Part shown: positions 9,528 through 18,008 of the stretch, one piece after another | Position numbering within the stretch: the first letter of the stretch is position 1 | Layout: every line of letters begins with the position of its first letter | Assembly: GCF_019343455.1 (NCBI RefSeq) | Contig: NZ_CP049362.1 | Coordinates: 3,286,001 to 3,350,000, forward strand | DNA length: 64,000 nt | Direction: 5' to 3' | Source of the DNA: Alcaligenes ammonioxydans | Lineage (GTDB): Bacteria; Pseudomonadota; Gammaproteobacteria; Burkholderiales; Burkholderiaceae_B | Notes under the pieces: generated by a model | The model's database searches: none | What the model was told of the DNA's origin: nothing | The model's input: the letters and a program-made list of their open reading frames with translations, nothing else | Position numbers and translations under genes: made by a program

Positions 9528-10133
9528 ATGATGAACACGCCCACTGCCCCGCTTCACCCCGCTGAAGCCCAAATTCTGGCCAAGCTGCCCGAACTCGTTC
9601 GAAACCAGTTGCGCCAGTTGCGCATGATGGTCTTTGACGTGGATGGCGTATTGACCGACGGACGCCTGTGGTACAGCGCGAACGGCGAGGAATTCAAAAG
9701 CTTTCACGCGCTCGATGGCCATGGTTTGCGCATGCTCGGCGAGAGTGGCATCGGCGTGGCTCTGATTACCGGGCGTGAAAGCGGTATCGTGTCACGTCGT
9801 GCTGCCGAACTGGGCATTCCCTTCGTCCACCAGGGCGTACGCGACAAAATTGCCGTGCTGACGCAGCTGGCACAGGAAAATGGTCTGTCCCTGAGCGAGC
9901 TGGGATATATGGGCGACGATCTGATCGATTTGCCTGCCATGCAGCGCGTGGGGTTCTCCGCCAGCGTTCCTGAAGCGCCCTTCTATATTAGCCAGATCGC
10001 CAGCTGGGTGGCCACACAGCCTGCCGGCCACGGCGCGGTGCGTGAGTGCTGTGATGCCATCCTGGCCTCCCAGGGACGCCTTGCCGCTTTTATCACCGGG
10101 GGCCCCTTGAAGACCACGGGAGTCATTCAGTAA
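9528..10133 (+). CDS. kdsC: 3-deoxy-D-manno-octulosonate 8-phosphate phosphatase
   Basis: HAD-family phosphatase that releases Kdo from Kdo 8-phosphate. The 201 residues carry the HAD motif I D-V-D-G-V-L-T-D-G near residue 36, motif II L-I-T-G-R-E-S and motif III G-Y-M-G-D-D-L-I-D. Small cap-less HADs of this type act as tetramers. The start codon follows the kdsD stop by 2 nt; two consecutive ATGs are possible (9528 or 9531). Confidence 0.95.
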   Translation: MMNTPTAPLHPAEAQILAKLPELVRNQLRQLRMMVFDVDGVLTDGRLWYSANGEEFKSFHALDGHGLRMLGESGIGVALITGRESGIVSRRAAELGIPFVHQGVRDKIAVLTQLAQENGLSLSELGYMGDDLIDLPAMQRVGFSASVPEAPFYISQIASWVATQPAGHGAVRECCDAILASQGRLAAFITGGPLKTTGVIQ

Positions 10134-10135
10134 TC

Positions 10136-10756
10136 ATGCGCGACCGTCTACCTACCTTCATTTCCCTGTTGCTGCTGGCTTTGCTGGTACTGGCAACGCT
10201 GTGGGCGGTCGATTACACGCAACGCTCGGTCGCGATTGATCCCCCTCGCCGTGTTACCCACGAGCCCGACTCCTGGGCGCGCAATTTCACCATGATCAGC
10301 TCCGATGAAACGGGCATGGCAATCAGCCGCCTGGACGGAGAAATTGCCTATCACTACCCCGATGACGACTCACACGACATCACCTCCCCGCGGGCCGTCA
10401 GCAACCGGCCCGACTCGCCCCTGACGATTGCCACCTCGGACACCGCCCATATGAATGCAGGCGGTGACGTCATCACCATGAAGGGCAATGCCCATATCCA
10501 CCGACAGGCCACGCCCGAGGAAGAGGCAATGGACGTGCGCAGCGAAGTGCTGATCATCCTGCCCGAGGAAGACGTGGTGTACACCAACGAACCGGCATTG
10601 GTCGTGAACGGCCAGTCCACCATGCGCGGCACCGGAATGCGTTACGACAATCGCGTTCGCCAATTGAACGTCATGTCGGAATCCGACGTTAAAATCTCGG
10701 GCCAGCAAACACAAAAAGCGCGTTCCTCCAATAGCTCTAAGGATTCCCCTCCATGA
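10136..10756 (+). CDS. lptC: LPS export periplasmic-bridge protein LptC
   Basis: Bitopic inner-membrane protein that receives LPS from the LptBFG transporter and passes it to LptA. Residues about 7-25 are a Leu-rich membrane anchor, followed by a periplasmic beta-jellyroll region of the OstA/LptC type. The protein is 206 residues, near the family norm (about 190). It starts 2 nt after kdsC and its stop overlaps the lptA ATG (ATGA), indicating tight co-translation. Confidence 0.88.
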   Translation: MRDRLPTFISLLLLALLVLATLWAVDYTQRSVAIDPPRRVTHEPDSWARNFTMISSDETGMAISRLDGEIAYHYPDDDSHDITSPRAVSNRPDSPLTIATSDTAHMNAGGDVITMKGNAHIHRQATPEEEAMDVRSEVLIILPEEDVVYTNEPALVVNGQSTMRGTGMRYDNRVRQLNVMSESDVKISGQQTQKARSSNSSKDSPP

Positions 10757-11403
10757 CTACGCCTGACAGCGCCCGCCTGGGCCACAAGCCCATGCTCTCC
10801 TTTGGCCTCGTGCGCGGTGCCCTGGCCCTGTGCCTGAGCACAAGCGCTCTGGCCATGCTGCCTGCGGCCCCCGCCCTGGCCCAGGCAGCGGCCTCGGCGG
10901 CTGCCGAACCGGACACCTCTGTATTGTCCGATACCTTGACCTACGACGATATTGCCAAGCAAACGGTTTACAAAGGCAACATCATCCTGACGCGCGGCGC
11001 CATGACCTTGATGGCCGACCAGCTCGCAATCGAACAGGATGCGGAAGGCTTCCAGCATGGAACGGCCACCGTCAGTGAACGCCCCCGTGTCACGATTCGA
11101 CAAGAAGACCCGGCCAAATTTGAGCTGATCACGGCCGAAGGCGTTCGGGCCATCTACAACGGCAAGACCGAAGAGGTCGAGCTCATTGGCAAGGCGGTGG
11201 TCAATCGTTATATTTGCGGCAAACTACAAGACTCCATTCAGGGGCAACGCGTGATCTACCGGCAAAAAGACGGCACGTACCAAGCGTTCGGGGGAGCCGA
11301 CTCCGCCACACGAGACGGTCGCGTACGCTCTGTGGCGCGCCCCCGCGCCAATGCCGATGCAGCCCTGGCCGAATGCCAACGCAAGTCTTCCTCCCGCAAA
11401 TAG
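10753..11403 (+). CDS. lptA: LPS transport periplasmic protein LptA
   Basis: Forms the periplasmic bridge that carries LPS to LptDE. An N-terminal hydrophobic stretch ending in A-L-A-Q-A looks like a cleavable signal peptide (about residues 1-40, somewhat long). The OstA-like core follows with Y-D-D-I-A-K-Q-T-V-Y-K-G-N-I-I-L-T-R-G and repeated strands. Length 216. Couples to lptC by ATGA overlap and precedes lptB by 18 nt. The C-terminal tail is basic and Ser-rich. Confidence 0.9.
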   Translation: MTTPDSARLGHKPMLSFGLVRGALALCLSTSALAMLPAAPALAQAAASAAAEPDTSVLSDTLTYDDIAKQTVYKGNIILTRGAMTLMADQLAIEQDAEGFQHGTATVSERPRVTIRQEDPAKFELITAEGVRAIYNGKTEEVELIGKAVVNRYICGKLQDSIQGQRVIYRQKDGTYQAFGGADSATRDGRVRSVARPRANADAALAECQRKSSSRK

Positions 11404-11421
11404 ACCGGACACCCCTGAACC

Positions 11422-12213
11422 ATGGTTGCTCCTAACAACCCGTCTACCCCCACCCGCGCCAGCCACTCGACCAAAGGCAGCCTGATTGCACAAGGCCTGC
11501 GCAAAACCTACGGCAAACGCACCGTTGTGCAGGACGTTTCCCTGAATGTGGAAAGCGGTGAGGTGGTAGGCCTGCTCGGCCCGAACGGAGCTGGCAAAAC
11601 CACCAGCTTCTATATGATCGTAGGCATTGTGCCTGCCGATGCTGGCCGCATCGAAATTGACGGCACGCCCATTACCGCCATGCCCATGCACAAGCGCGCA
11701 CGGCTGGGCCTGTCGTATCTGCCGCAGGATGCGTCTGTCTTTCGACGTCTGACCGTAGAGGAAAACATCCGCGCCGTACTCGAACTGCAACTGGACGAGA
11801 ACGGCCGCCACATCAGCAAGCAAGACATCAACGAGCGCCTGGAAACCCTGATTAACGAGCTGCAGATCGGGCATATCCGGCAAAACACCGCCCTTTCCCT
11901 GTCAGGCGGCGAGCGGCGACGCGTGGAAATTGCCCGTGCGCTGGCCAGCAACCCGCGATTTATTCTGCTGGACGAGCCCTTTGCCGGGGTGGACCCGATT
12001 GCCGTGATCGAGATTCAACGCATTGTGCAATTTCTCAAGGGGCGCAACATCGGCGTGCTGATTACCGACCATAACGTGCGCGAGACACTGGGCATTTGCG
12101 ACCGGGCCTACATCATCAGTGAGGGCACCGTTCTGACCAGCGGGCATCCGTCCGAAATCATCGACAATGAAGCTGTGCGCAAGGTTTATCTGGGATCGAA
12201 CTTCCGGATGTAA
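11422..12213 (+). CDS. lptB: LPS export ABC transporter ATPase LptB
   Basis: Cytoplasmic ATPase that powers LPS extraction by LptFG. Walker [11 protein letters not shown]-loop [14 protein letters not shown], signature L-S-G-G-E-R-R-R, Walker B I-L-L-D-E-P and switch His in I-T-D-H-N-V-R-E-T are all present and typical of LptB. At 263 residues it is about 20 longer than the E. coli protein because of a Thr/Ser-rich N-terminal extension. lptF, lptG and lptD are not in this window. The next gene is hpf, not rpoN. Confidence 0.96.
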   Translation: MVAPNNPSTPTRASHSTKGSLIAQGLRKTYGKRTVVQDVSLNVESGEVVGLLGPNGAGKTTSFYMIVGIVPADAGRIEIDGTPITAMPMHKRARLGLSYLPQDASVFRRLTVEENIRAVLELQLDENGRHISKQDINERLETLINELQIGHIRQNTALSLSGGERRRVEIARALASNPRFILLDEPFAGVDPIAVIEIQRIVQFLKGRNIGVLITDHNVRETLGICDRAYIISEGTVLTSGHPSEIIDNEAVRKVYLGSNFRM

Positions 12214-12309
12214 GCCAATTTCAAGCCTGGTAACCGGACCGGGCGGGGCCAAGGGTTTTCCTGCACATCACAGATTGATTCAGGTCATGTTATCTGACCC
12301 ACATATAGG

Positions 12310-12315
12310 TATACT
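12310..12315 (+). promoter_or_regulatory. Candidate -10 box upstream of hpf
   Basis: TATACT stands about 90 nt before the hpf start in the 189-bp lptB-hpf gap. The -35 region is poor, so this is a weak prediction. No fragment of rpoN coding sequence can be recognised in the gap. Confidence 0.3.
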
Positions 12316-12402
12316 GGGATATCCAAGATCAGTAGTAAGGAGGCTAAAGACGACGATATCCCCCCTCTAGAACAAGTTGTTTGACTACTACGGAGAGCCT
12401 AT

Positions 12403-12729
12403 ATGAGCCTTAACATCACTGGCCGTAATCTTGACATAACTCCTGCCATTCGCGACTACGTCAAAAGCAAAATTGGTCGAATTGAAAAGCACTTCGACAA
12501 CGTGGTTGACTCGCAGGTTATGCTTTCCATTGAACGTCTGAAGCACACTGCCGAAGTGACCGTCCGTGTCCCCGGCAAAGATATTCATTGCGCATCTTCA
12601 GACGAGAACTTGTATGCCGCGATTGATCTGCTGGCCGATAAGATTGACCGACAGATCCTGAAATACAAGGAAAAGGCAAACAGCCATGCGCATGAGCCCG
12701 CCAAGCGGCTCGAAGTTCCGGCTGCCTGA
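12403..12729 (+). CDS. hpf: Ribosome hibernation-promoting factor, short form
   Basis: Binds the 30S decoding region to silence ribosomes in stationary phase. The 108-residue length places it in the short HPF class, which forms 100S dimers together with RMF where that protein exists. The N-terminal M-S-L-N-I-T-G-R-N-L-D-I-T pattern and the middle V-R-V-P-G-K-D-I-H-C-A-S-S-D-E-N-L-Y-A-A-I-D are characteristic. A strong terminator follows at 12767-12802. Confidence 0.95.
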   Translation: MSLNITGRNLDITPAIRDYVKSKIGRIEKHFDNVVDSQVMLSIERLKHTAEVTVRVPGKDIHCASSDENLYAAIDLLADKIDRQILKYKEKANSHAHEPAKRLEVPAA

Positions 12730-12766
12730 TCACGCCGAACTGGTACAGCAGGCATAGCCCTGCCAA

Positions 12767-12802
12767 CAAACCCCGTACTTTTCATAAGTTCGGGGTTTTG
12801 TG
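12767..12802 (+). terminator. Rho-independent terminator after hpf
   Basis: The arms CCCCG (12771-12775) and CGGGG (12791-12795), with an inner ACTT/AAGT pairing, are preceded by an A-run and followed by TTTT. It separates the lpt-hpf unit from ptsN. Confidence 0.85.
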
Positions 12803-12870
12803 TTTCAGGGCGTATCTGTCCGCCTGTTGTTAGCCATCCAAAAAATGTTTAGCTAAAAAACATTCCCCCC

Positions 12871-12876
12871 TATAAT
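12871..12876 (+). promoter_or_regulatory. Consensus -10 box 7 nt upstream of the ptsN ATG
   Basis: A perfect TATAAT at 12871-12876 leaves only 7 nt before the ATG at 12884, so the RNA would begin at or beside the start codon. No Shine-Dalgarno sequence is visible. The ATG at 12875 overlaps the box itself and could not be used from this promoter. Confidence 0.45.
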
Positions 12877-12883
12877 GGCCGTC

Positions 12884-13384
12884 ATGAATCTCTTGTCGCG
12901 TATATTGCCTTTGTCCAACGTGGTTCTAGATCTTGCTGTCACCAGCAAGAAGCGCGCTTTTGAACAAGCCGGACTAATATTCGAGAACCATCACGGCATT
13001 GCCCGGACAGCCGTTTTCCATAGCCTGATCGCTCGCGAGCGCCTGGGCTCCACCGCTCTTGGTCACGACGTTGCTGTGCCGCACGGTCGGATCAAGGACC
13101 TCAAGGAGCCTTGTGCCGTTTTCATGCGTCTGGCCGAGCCGGTGCGTTTCGATCCCAGCGATGGCCGTACCGCCAGCCTGCTGTTCTTTCTGCTGGTTCC
13201 CGAGACGGCCACTCAAATCCACCTGGACTTGCTGGCCGAGATCGCCCGCCTGATGGCCGATCAGGATATCCGTCAGGCACTGGCACAGGAAACGGACCCG
13301 GTTCAAATACACCAGCTCCTGACCCAGACCCCCGATCTCAACGCGGAACATTCCGATGCTGACAGTTCAAGAACTGGTCAATGA
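12884..13384 (+). CDS. ptsN: Nitrogen-PTS EIIA component PtsN
   Basis: EIIA-Ntr accepts phosphate from NPr/HPr on a histidine and regulates potassium uptake and other processes; it is not a sugar transporter. The phospho-acceptor His67 lies in V-A-V-P-H-G-R, with upstream [10 protein letters not shown]. The 166-residue form starting [10 protein letters not shown] fits the family. A second ATG three codons upstream overlaps the TATAAT box. The 3' end overlaps hprK by 29 nt, so the two are translated from one message. Confidence 0.93.
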   Translation: MNLLSRILPLSNVVLDLAVTSKKRAFEQAGLIFENHHGIARTAVFHSLIARERLGSTALGHDVAVPHGRIKDLKEPCAVFMRLAEPVRFDPSDGRTASLLFFLLVPETATQIHLDLLAEIARLMADQDIRQALAQETDPVQIHQLLTQTPDLNAEHSDADSSRTGQ

Positions 13385-14282
13385 TAATCACGACAAGCTC
13401 GAGGTAAGCTGGGCAGCCGGAAAACATGCTGCCCTGCGCCCCATCCCCGACCTTGGTGCTTCTGCCGCGGATCTGGTCGGCCATCTGAACCTGATCCATC
13501 CGGGCCGCATTCAGGTTTTCGGCCCCGAAGAGCTCTCTTTCTACAGTCGCTTTGACGTCAAGCGTCGCCTGCATCACCTGGATGATCTCAGGCAAGGCGG
13601 AGTTCCCGCCCTGTTCATCGCCAATGACGCCGTCGCTCCCGACGACCTGATCCAGTTTTGCGAAGAACAAGGCGTACCCCTGCTCTACACGCCTATTGAT
13701 GCCGCCCAGCTCATTGATCTGCTGCGCATTTATCTGGGCAGACGTCTGGCCCCGAAAACCACCATGCACGGTGTCTTTATGGATGTGCTGGGTTTGGGGG
13801 TACTGATTACCGGCGAGTCGGGACTGGGAAAAAGCGAACTGGCGCTGGAATTGATCTCGCGTGGTCACGGTCTGGTGGCAGACGATGCGGTCGAACTGTC
13901 CCGCACCGCCCCCAACATGATTGACGGTCAGTGCCCACCCCTACTGCAAAATCTGCTTGAGGTACGGGGCCTGGGTCTGCTGGACATACGCACCATTTTC
14001 GGCGAAACCTCCGTTCGTCGTAGAATGAAGCTTAAACTAATCGTGCACCTGGTCCGTTCCAACCCCGACAGTTTCGAGCGTCTGCCCACCCAGGACCAGA
14101 CGCAGGAAGTGCTGGGGGTCGACATCAAACGTGTCATGCTCCAGGTGGCCGCAGGCCGAAACCTTGCGGTGCTGGTGGAAGCGGCGGTGCGCAATACCAT
14201 CCTCGCTTTCCGCGGCATTGACACCATGGGCGATTTCATCGAACGCCAGGCACTGGCTATCATGAATAGCCGCGAAGACTAG
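13356..14282 (+). CDS. hprK: HPr kinase/phosphorylase
   Basis: Bifunctional enzyme that phosphorylates and dephosphorylates a regulatory serine of HPr. The 308 residues comprise an N-terminal DRTGG-like domain (about 1-130) and a catalytic domain with Walker A G-E-S-G-L-G-K-S, then the motif L-V-A-D-D-A-V-E-L and the C-terminal signature [14 protein letters not shown]. In betaproteobacteria it belongs to a regulatory PTS that lacks sugar permeases. Overlap with ptsN and closeness to rapZ fit that role. Confidence 0.95.
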   Translation: MLTVQELVNDNHDKLEVSWAAGKHAALRPIPDLGASAADLVGHLNLIHPGRIQVFGPEELSFYSRFDVKRRLHHLDDLRQGGVPALFIANDAVAPDDLIQFCEEQGVPLLYTPIDAAQLIDLLRIYLGRRLAPKTTMHGVFMDVLGLGVLITGESGLGKSELALELISRGHGLVADDAVELSRTAPNMIDGQCPPLLQNLLEVRGLGLLDIRTIFGETSVRRRMKLKLIVHLVRSNPDSFERLPTQDQTQEVLGVDIKRVMLQVAAGRNLAVLVEAAVRNTILAFRGIDTMGDFIERQALAIMNSRED

Positions 14283-14384
14283 GCACCCCAGGGCCATTCG
14301 CACTCAGCGTGCCCTGAGGGCTTTGTCCTGTTTCACCTAACCGCCGCCCGCCTGCCGGGCAGCGACTCGGAGCCTTTTGCCACA

Positions 14385-15260
14385 ATGCTGAAAGTTGTAT
14401 TGATTACCGGCATATCCGGTTCGGGAAAATCAGTTGCCTTGCGTCTGCTGGAAGATACCGGCTATCTCTGCATAGACAACCTGCCTCCCCGATTTCTGGC
14501 CGAATTTGTTCAGCGTTCTGCTGAACAGGGGCTGGAGCGACTGGCCGTCGCTATTGACGTGCGCGGCGCCGGTGATCTGGACATCCTGCCCGGAGTCATC
14601 AGCAAGCTGAACGAAGAAGGCTATGCCCTGCGCGTACTGTTTCTCAATGCCAGCGATCACACTCTGATGCAGCGTTACTCGGAATCGCGTCGCCGTCACC
14701 CGCTGACAGACCGCCTCCGTCAGGACGGCCGCTCCCCCTCGCTGCAGGAATGCATCGAAGCAGAGCGGGAAATGACCGCTCCTTTGCGCGAACTGGGCCA
14801 CATTATCGACACCACGGACCTGACACCCGGCCAGCTGCGCGCCTGGATTCGCGATCTGGTGCAGGCCGATCGGGCCAGCGTGGTGCTGACCTTTGAGTCC
14901 TTTGCCTACAAACGTGGCGTGCCCGGCGATGCCGATCTGGTATTTGACGTGCGCTGTCTACCCAACCCGCACTACGACCCCGAACTGCGTCCCATGACAG
15001 GCCGGGACGAGCCAGTGGCCAAATGGCTGGCCCAGTTCGGCTCCGTGGAAACCATGATCGATGACATCGCGGGTTTCGTGCGGCGCTGGCTACCTTTATA
15101 TATGCAGGACACTCGCAATTATCTGACTGTAGCCATTGGTTGCACGGGCGGTCAGCATCGCTCTGTCTATGTAGCGGAACAACTGGCACTGCGTTTTGCC
15201 GATTATGCGCCCTTGCTGGTACGCCATCGCAACCAACCGCCTATCAATCCCGTCCCATGA
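14385..15260 (+). CDS. rapZ: RNase adapter protein RapZ
   Basis: Nucleotide-binding protein that in enterobacteria guides RNase E to the GlmZ small RNA and thus senses glucosamine 6-phosphate. The 291 residues show Walker A G-I-S-G-S-G-K-S near residue 8, L-C-I-D-N-L-P, and the C-terminal I-G-C-T-G-G-Q-H-R-S-V. No GlmZ-like RNA was recognised, so the target here is unknown. Its stop overlaps the rlpA ATG (ATGA). The 102-nt gap after hprK holds an imperfect CAGGGC/GCCCTG hairpin without a T-run. Confidence 0.94.
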   Translation: MLKVVLITGISGSGKSVALRLLEDTGYLCIDNLPPRFLAEFVQRSAEQGLERLAVAIDVRGAGDLDILPGVISKLNEEGYALRVLFLNASDHTLMQRYSESRRRHPLTDRLRQDGRSPSLQECIEAEREMTAPLRELGHIIDTTDLTPGQLRAWIRDLVQADRASVVLTFESFAYKRGVPGDADLVFDVRCLPNPHYDPELRPMTGRDEPVAKWLAQFGSVETMIDDIAGFVRRWLPLYMQDTRNYLTVAIGCTGGQHRSVYVAEQLALRFADYAPLLVRHRNQPPINPVP

Positions 15261-16354
15261 GTCATTCCCTTTTTTACAAATTAGGCGCCGTGCTGAGCAT
15301 ACTGGCCTTGCTGGCCGGGTGCTCATCCAGCCCCAAGCGCGCCAAACCCAAAGCCAAACCGGGGGCCACCGTTTCAGCGCCGCGAGGCGGAGGTTATTAC
15401 AAAGACGATGGCCCCCACTCTCGCATACCGGCCAATCTGCACGCCACTCCCAACGCCACCCCTCGCATAGAACCGATCGCCCGCAGCAATACCCGTCCCT
15501 ATACCGTGCTCGGCAAAAGCTTTGTTCCTCATACTTCCCACAAAGCCTTTACCCAGACCGGCACCGCTTCCTGGTATGGACGCAAGTTTCACGGCAAGAA
15601 AACCGCTAATGGCGAAACCTACGATATGTATGCCATGACGGCGGCCCATCCCACCTTGCCTATTCCGAGCTATGCGCGTGTGACCCGGCCCAAGACAGGC
15701 AAATCTGTCATTGTGCGCATCAACGATCGCGGCCCCTTTCACAGCTCACGCATCATCGATTTATCCTACGTCGCGGCAGCCAAGCTGGACTTGATTGCGC
15801 CCGGCAGCGGCACTGTCCTGGTGGAAGCGATTACCGAGGAAGAAATACGTAATGGCAGCTTTGAGCAGGGCGACATTGAGCTGGCCCAGGCCGAGGCTGA
15901 AACACCCCTCGACACACTGGCCATCGCCGAACCCCAATCCAGCCTGACCATCACGGAAACGCTGGAGCCTACGCCCGATGCCTTGTCTGCCCTGCCGCAA
16001 GAAGAGCTGACGATAGAGCTGGATGATTCTCCCAGCTGGAGCAGCGATGCCAACGATCAGCAGTTGATTGTGCAGGCGACGACAACAAACACCAGCAAGC
16101 CGCAGGCTCCTTCGGGTCAAAGCCGGGTTTACCTCCAGTTCGGCGCATTCTCTGCAAGAGAGAATGCCGCCGCCCTGGCGCAACAGCTCAATCGCCAGAT
16201 AGCGCAGGTGGAATACCGCGATGCCCAGGTTCAGACCCACAACGATCTGTACCGCGTACAGATCGGGCCCTACCCCAATCGCACCGAAGCGATTAACGCG
16301 GCCTACCGCATCAAGCAAAAAACCGGTCTGAGCCCCTCTGTCGCTGTGCGCTAA
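15257..16354 (+). CDS. rlpA: Septal-ring lytic transglycosylase RlpA family lipoprotein
   Basis: Outer-membrane lipoprotein that cleaves stem-less glycan strands at the division site in Pseudomonas; activity in other species varies. A lipobox L-L-A-G-C gives a mature N-terminal Cys at about residue 21. The double-psi barrel domain (about 95-195) contains G-T-A-S-W-Y-G-R-K-F-H-G and I-N-D-R-G-P-F. A Glu/Asp-rich linker leads to a C-terminal SPOR domain (about 290-365; Y-L-Q-F-G-A-F, V-Q-I-G-P-Y) that binds denuded peptidoglycan. Length 365. Start chosen by ATGA overlap with rapZ and the lipoprotein signal. Confidence 0.93.
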   Translation: MSHSLFYKLGAVLSILALLAGCSSSPKRAKPKAKPGATVSAPRGGGYYKDDGPHSRIPANLHATPNATPRIEPIARSNTRPYTVLGKSFVPHTSHKAFTQTGTASWYGRKFHGKKTANGETYDMYAMTAAHPTLPIPSYARVTRPKTGKSVIVRINDRGPFHSSRIIDLSYVAAAKLDLIAPGSGTVLVEAITEEEIRNGSFEQGDIELAQAEAETPLDTLAIAEPQSSLTITETLEPTPDALSALPQEELTIELDDSPSWSSDANDQQLIVQATTTNTSKPQAPSGQSRVYLQFGAFSARENAAALAQQLNRQIAQVEYRDAQVQTHNDLYRVQIGPYPNRTEAINAAYRIKQKTGLSPSVAVR

Positions 16355-16390
16355 GGTATTGGGAGAAGCAATCCGACCGGCTCCAGCTCA

Positions 16391-17329
16391 CTAGCCTTGG
16401 GGCGCGTTTGCCAAGCCCCAGGCATAGAGTACATCGCGGGAAATCCCGGTTGCCTGACTGGCAATGCGGGCGGCGTCCCGCAATGAAACCTGCTCCAGCA
16501 GGGCCTTCATCCACCGCTGCGTAGTTGCATCCAGAACGGGCGCATCCTCATCAGGCTCTCGCGGGGCCTCATGCAAAATCAGCACAAACTCCCCTTGCTC
16601 CCGGTGACTGTCTTCATCCAGCCAGGCCAGAGCCTGCCCCAGGGGCACGGTGTGAATCTGCTCGAAACGTTTACTCAGTTCACGCGCAAAAGTCAGCTCC
16701 CGCATTGGGCCGCATACTTCTTGCATATCGCGCACGGCGGCACGCAGGCGGTGGGGCGACTCGAACATCAACACCGGCATGCCCAGGCTGGACCAATGCT
16801 GCAGCCACTTGCGACGCGCCACCGTCTTGGGCGGCATAAAGCCGGCAAACGCAAATGCAGGGTTCTCGTCGCTCGTGGCGCCACTACCCATCAAGGCGGC
16901 AATAACGGCCGAGGCTCCGGGCAAAGGCACGACCTGAAACCCGGCTTGCCGCACTGAGCGCACCACACGCGCACCCGGGTCACTGACAGCAGGTGCCCCC
17001 GCATCCGATACCAAGGCCACTCGCTGCCCTTGCTCCAGACGCTGAATAATGGCCTGAGCCGCCTGCGCCTCGTTGTGACGATGAGCCGCCATCAGCGGCG
17101 TTTGTATGCCCCAGGCCTGTAAAAAAGGGCGCGTTGCCCGTGTGTCCTCGGCCGCAATAATGTCACACAGCTCCAGCGCCTGCCAGCCGCGCAGGCTAAG
17201 GTCTCCCATATTGCCAATGGGCGTGGCCACCACATACAGACAAGAGGATGGCCAGACCTGGCCCTGTACCTTGTCCATCATGCTTTGCCAGACTGCCGCG
17301 TTCACTGTCCGGTTTTCGGTATCGCTCAT
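16391..17329 (-). CDS. rsmI: 16S rRNA (cytidine(1402)-2'-O)-methyltransferase
   Basis: Methylates the ribose of C1402 of 16S rRNA with S-adenosylmethionine. The tetrapyrrole-methylase fold is shown by L-Y-V-V-A-T-P-I-G-N-M-G-D-L-S, A-E-D-T-R, L-V-S-D-A-G-A-P-A-V-S-D-P-G and F-E-S-P-H-R-L. The 312-residue protein carries an N-terminal extension of about 29 residues before the conserved core. It is divergent from yraN with 34 bp between the starts, as in many proteobacteria. Confidence 0.95.
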   Translation of the reverse strand: MSDTENRTVNAAVWQSMMDKVQGQVWPSSCLYVVATPIGNMGDLSLRGWQALELCDIIAAEDTRATRPFLQAWGIQTPLMAAHRHNEAQAAQAIIQRLEQGQRVALVSDAGAPAVSDPGARVVRSVRQAGFQVVPLPGASAVIAALMGSGATSDENPAFAFAGFMPPKTVARRKWLQHWSSLGMPVLMFESPHRLRAAVRDMQEVCGPMRELTFARELSKRFEQIHTVPLGQALAWLDEDSHREQGEFVLILHEAPREPDEDAPVLDATTQRWMKALLEQVSLRDAARIASQATGISRDVLYAWGLANAPQG

Positions 17330-17363
17330 GCTCGATCCTGCTTATTCATCATCGTGTATCCCT

Positions 17364-17822
17364 ATGAACCTCTTTGACTACGCCCGCCAGGCTCAAAATC
17401 GGCAACTGCGACGCAAACCGCAGCGTCGCCCAGCAAGCAGAAAGGCTGAGCCCAGGCGCTCTCCCAGTCAGACAAGCGGCGATCAGGCCGAACAGCGCGC
17501 CTGCGAACATGTCCTCGCTCATGGAGCCCGCGTTCTGGCCCGCCAATTACGTACTCGCTTTGGGGAAATTGACCTGGTCCTGTGCCATCAAGAGCAACTT
17601 GTGTTTCTGGAAGTGCGCCAGCGCAATCACAAGACCTACGGAGGGGCGCTTGCCAGTGTAAACCGGGATAAGCAACGGCGCTTGATCCTGGCCGCCCAAC
17701 ACTGGCTGCCAATCCTGAGCCAACGCTATTTTCATGGCCGGCTGCCAGCCTGCCGTTTTGACGTGATCGCGATTGAAGGCGATACCCTGACCTGGGTCCA
17801 GCAGGCCTTCGAACAAACTTGA
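17364..17822 (+). CDS. yraN: YraN family (UPF0102) nuclease-like protein
   Basis: 152 residues with an Arg/Lys-rich N-terminal tail of about 35 residues followed by the UPF0102 core: G-D-Q-A-E-Q-x-A, then F-G-E-I-D-L-V and F-L-E-V-R-Q-R, which is the Glu/Asp...Glu-x-Lys/Arg pattern of the restriction-endonuclease fold. The family's function is not established. Start MNLFDYARQ was taken in place of a much longer frame that runs antisense through rsmI. The gene lies in the conserved rsmI-yraN-SIS-dolP neighbourhood, but lpoA is not present between rsmI and yraN. Confidence 0.88.
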   Translation: MNLFDYARQAQNRQLRRKPQRRPASRKAEPRRSPSQTSGDQAEQRACEHVLAHGARVLARQLRTRFGEIDLVLCHQEQLVFLEVRQRNHKTYGGALASVNRDKQRRLILAAQHWLPILSQRYFHGRLPACRFDVIAIEGDTLTWVQQAFEQT

Positions 17823-17995
17823 GCCCGTTCCAACCAGGCCTGACTAGCTGGGAATTTTTCGGCAAGGACACTGTCCTATAGAAAAAATCGGGCACCTGCC
17901 CCTATTTCAATCCGGATACAGCATCTGGTTTCAATACCGTGGCGTTTTTTTCAACATGACACGTTCTGCCTGCCCCACAGGGAAATTCTCCATGC

Positions 17996-18001
17996 GATAA
18001 T
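17996..18001 (+). promoter_or_regulatory. Extended -10 box (TGC-GATAAT) 7 nt before the gmhA ATG
   Basis: GATAAT preceded by TGn is an extended -10 element that can work without a -35 box, and no -35 match is seen. Spacing to the ATG at 18009 would give a leaderless message. Confidence 0.35.
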
Positions 18002-18008
18002 GCGCGCT

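Noticed and set aside
14289..14316. Terminator between hprK and rapZ
   Set aside because: CAGGGC/GCCCTG can pair but no T-run follows and the genes are normally co-expressed.
15140..15256. Upstream extension of rlpA
   Set aside because: It overlaps rapZ and would bury the lipoprotein signal peptide that begins at 15257.
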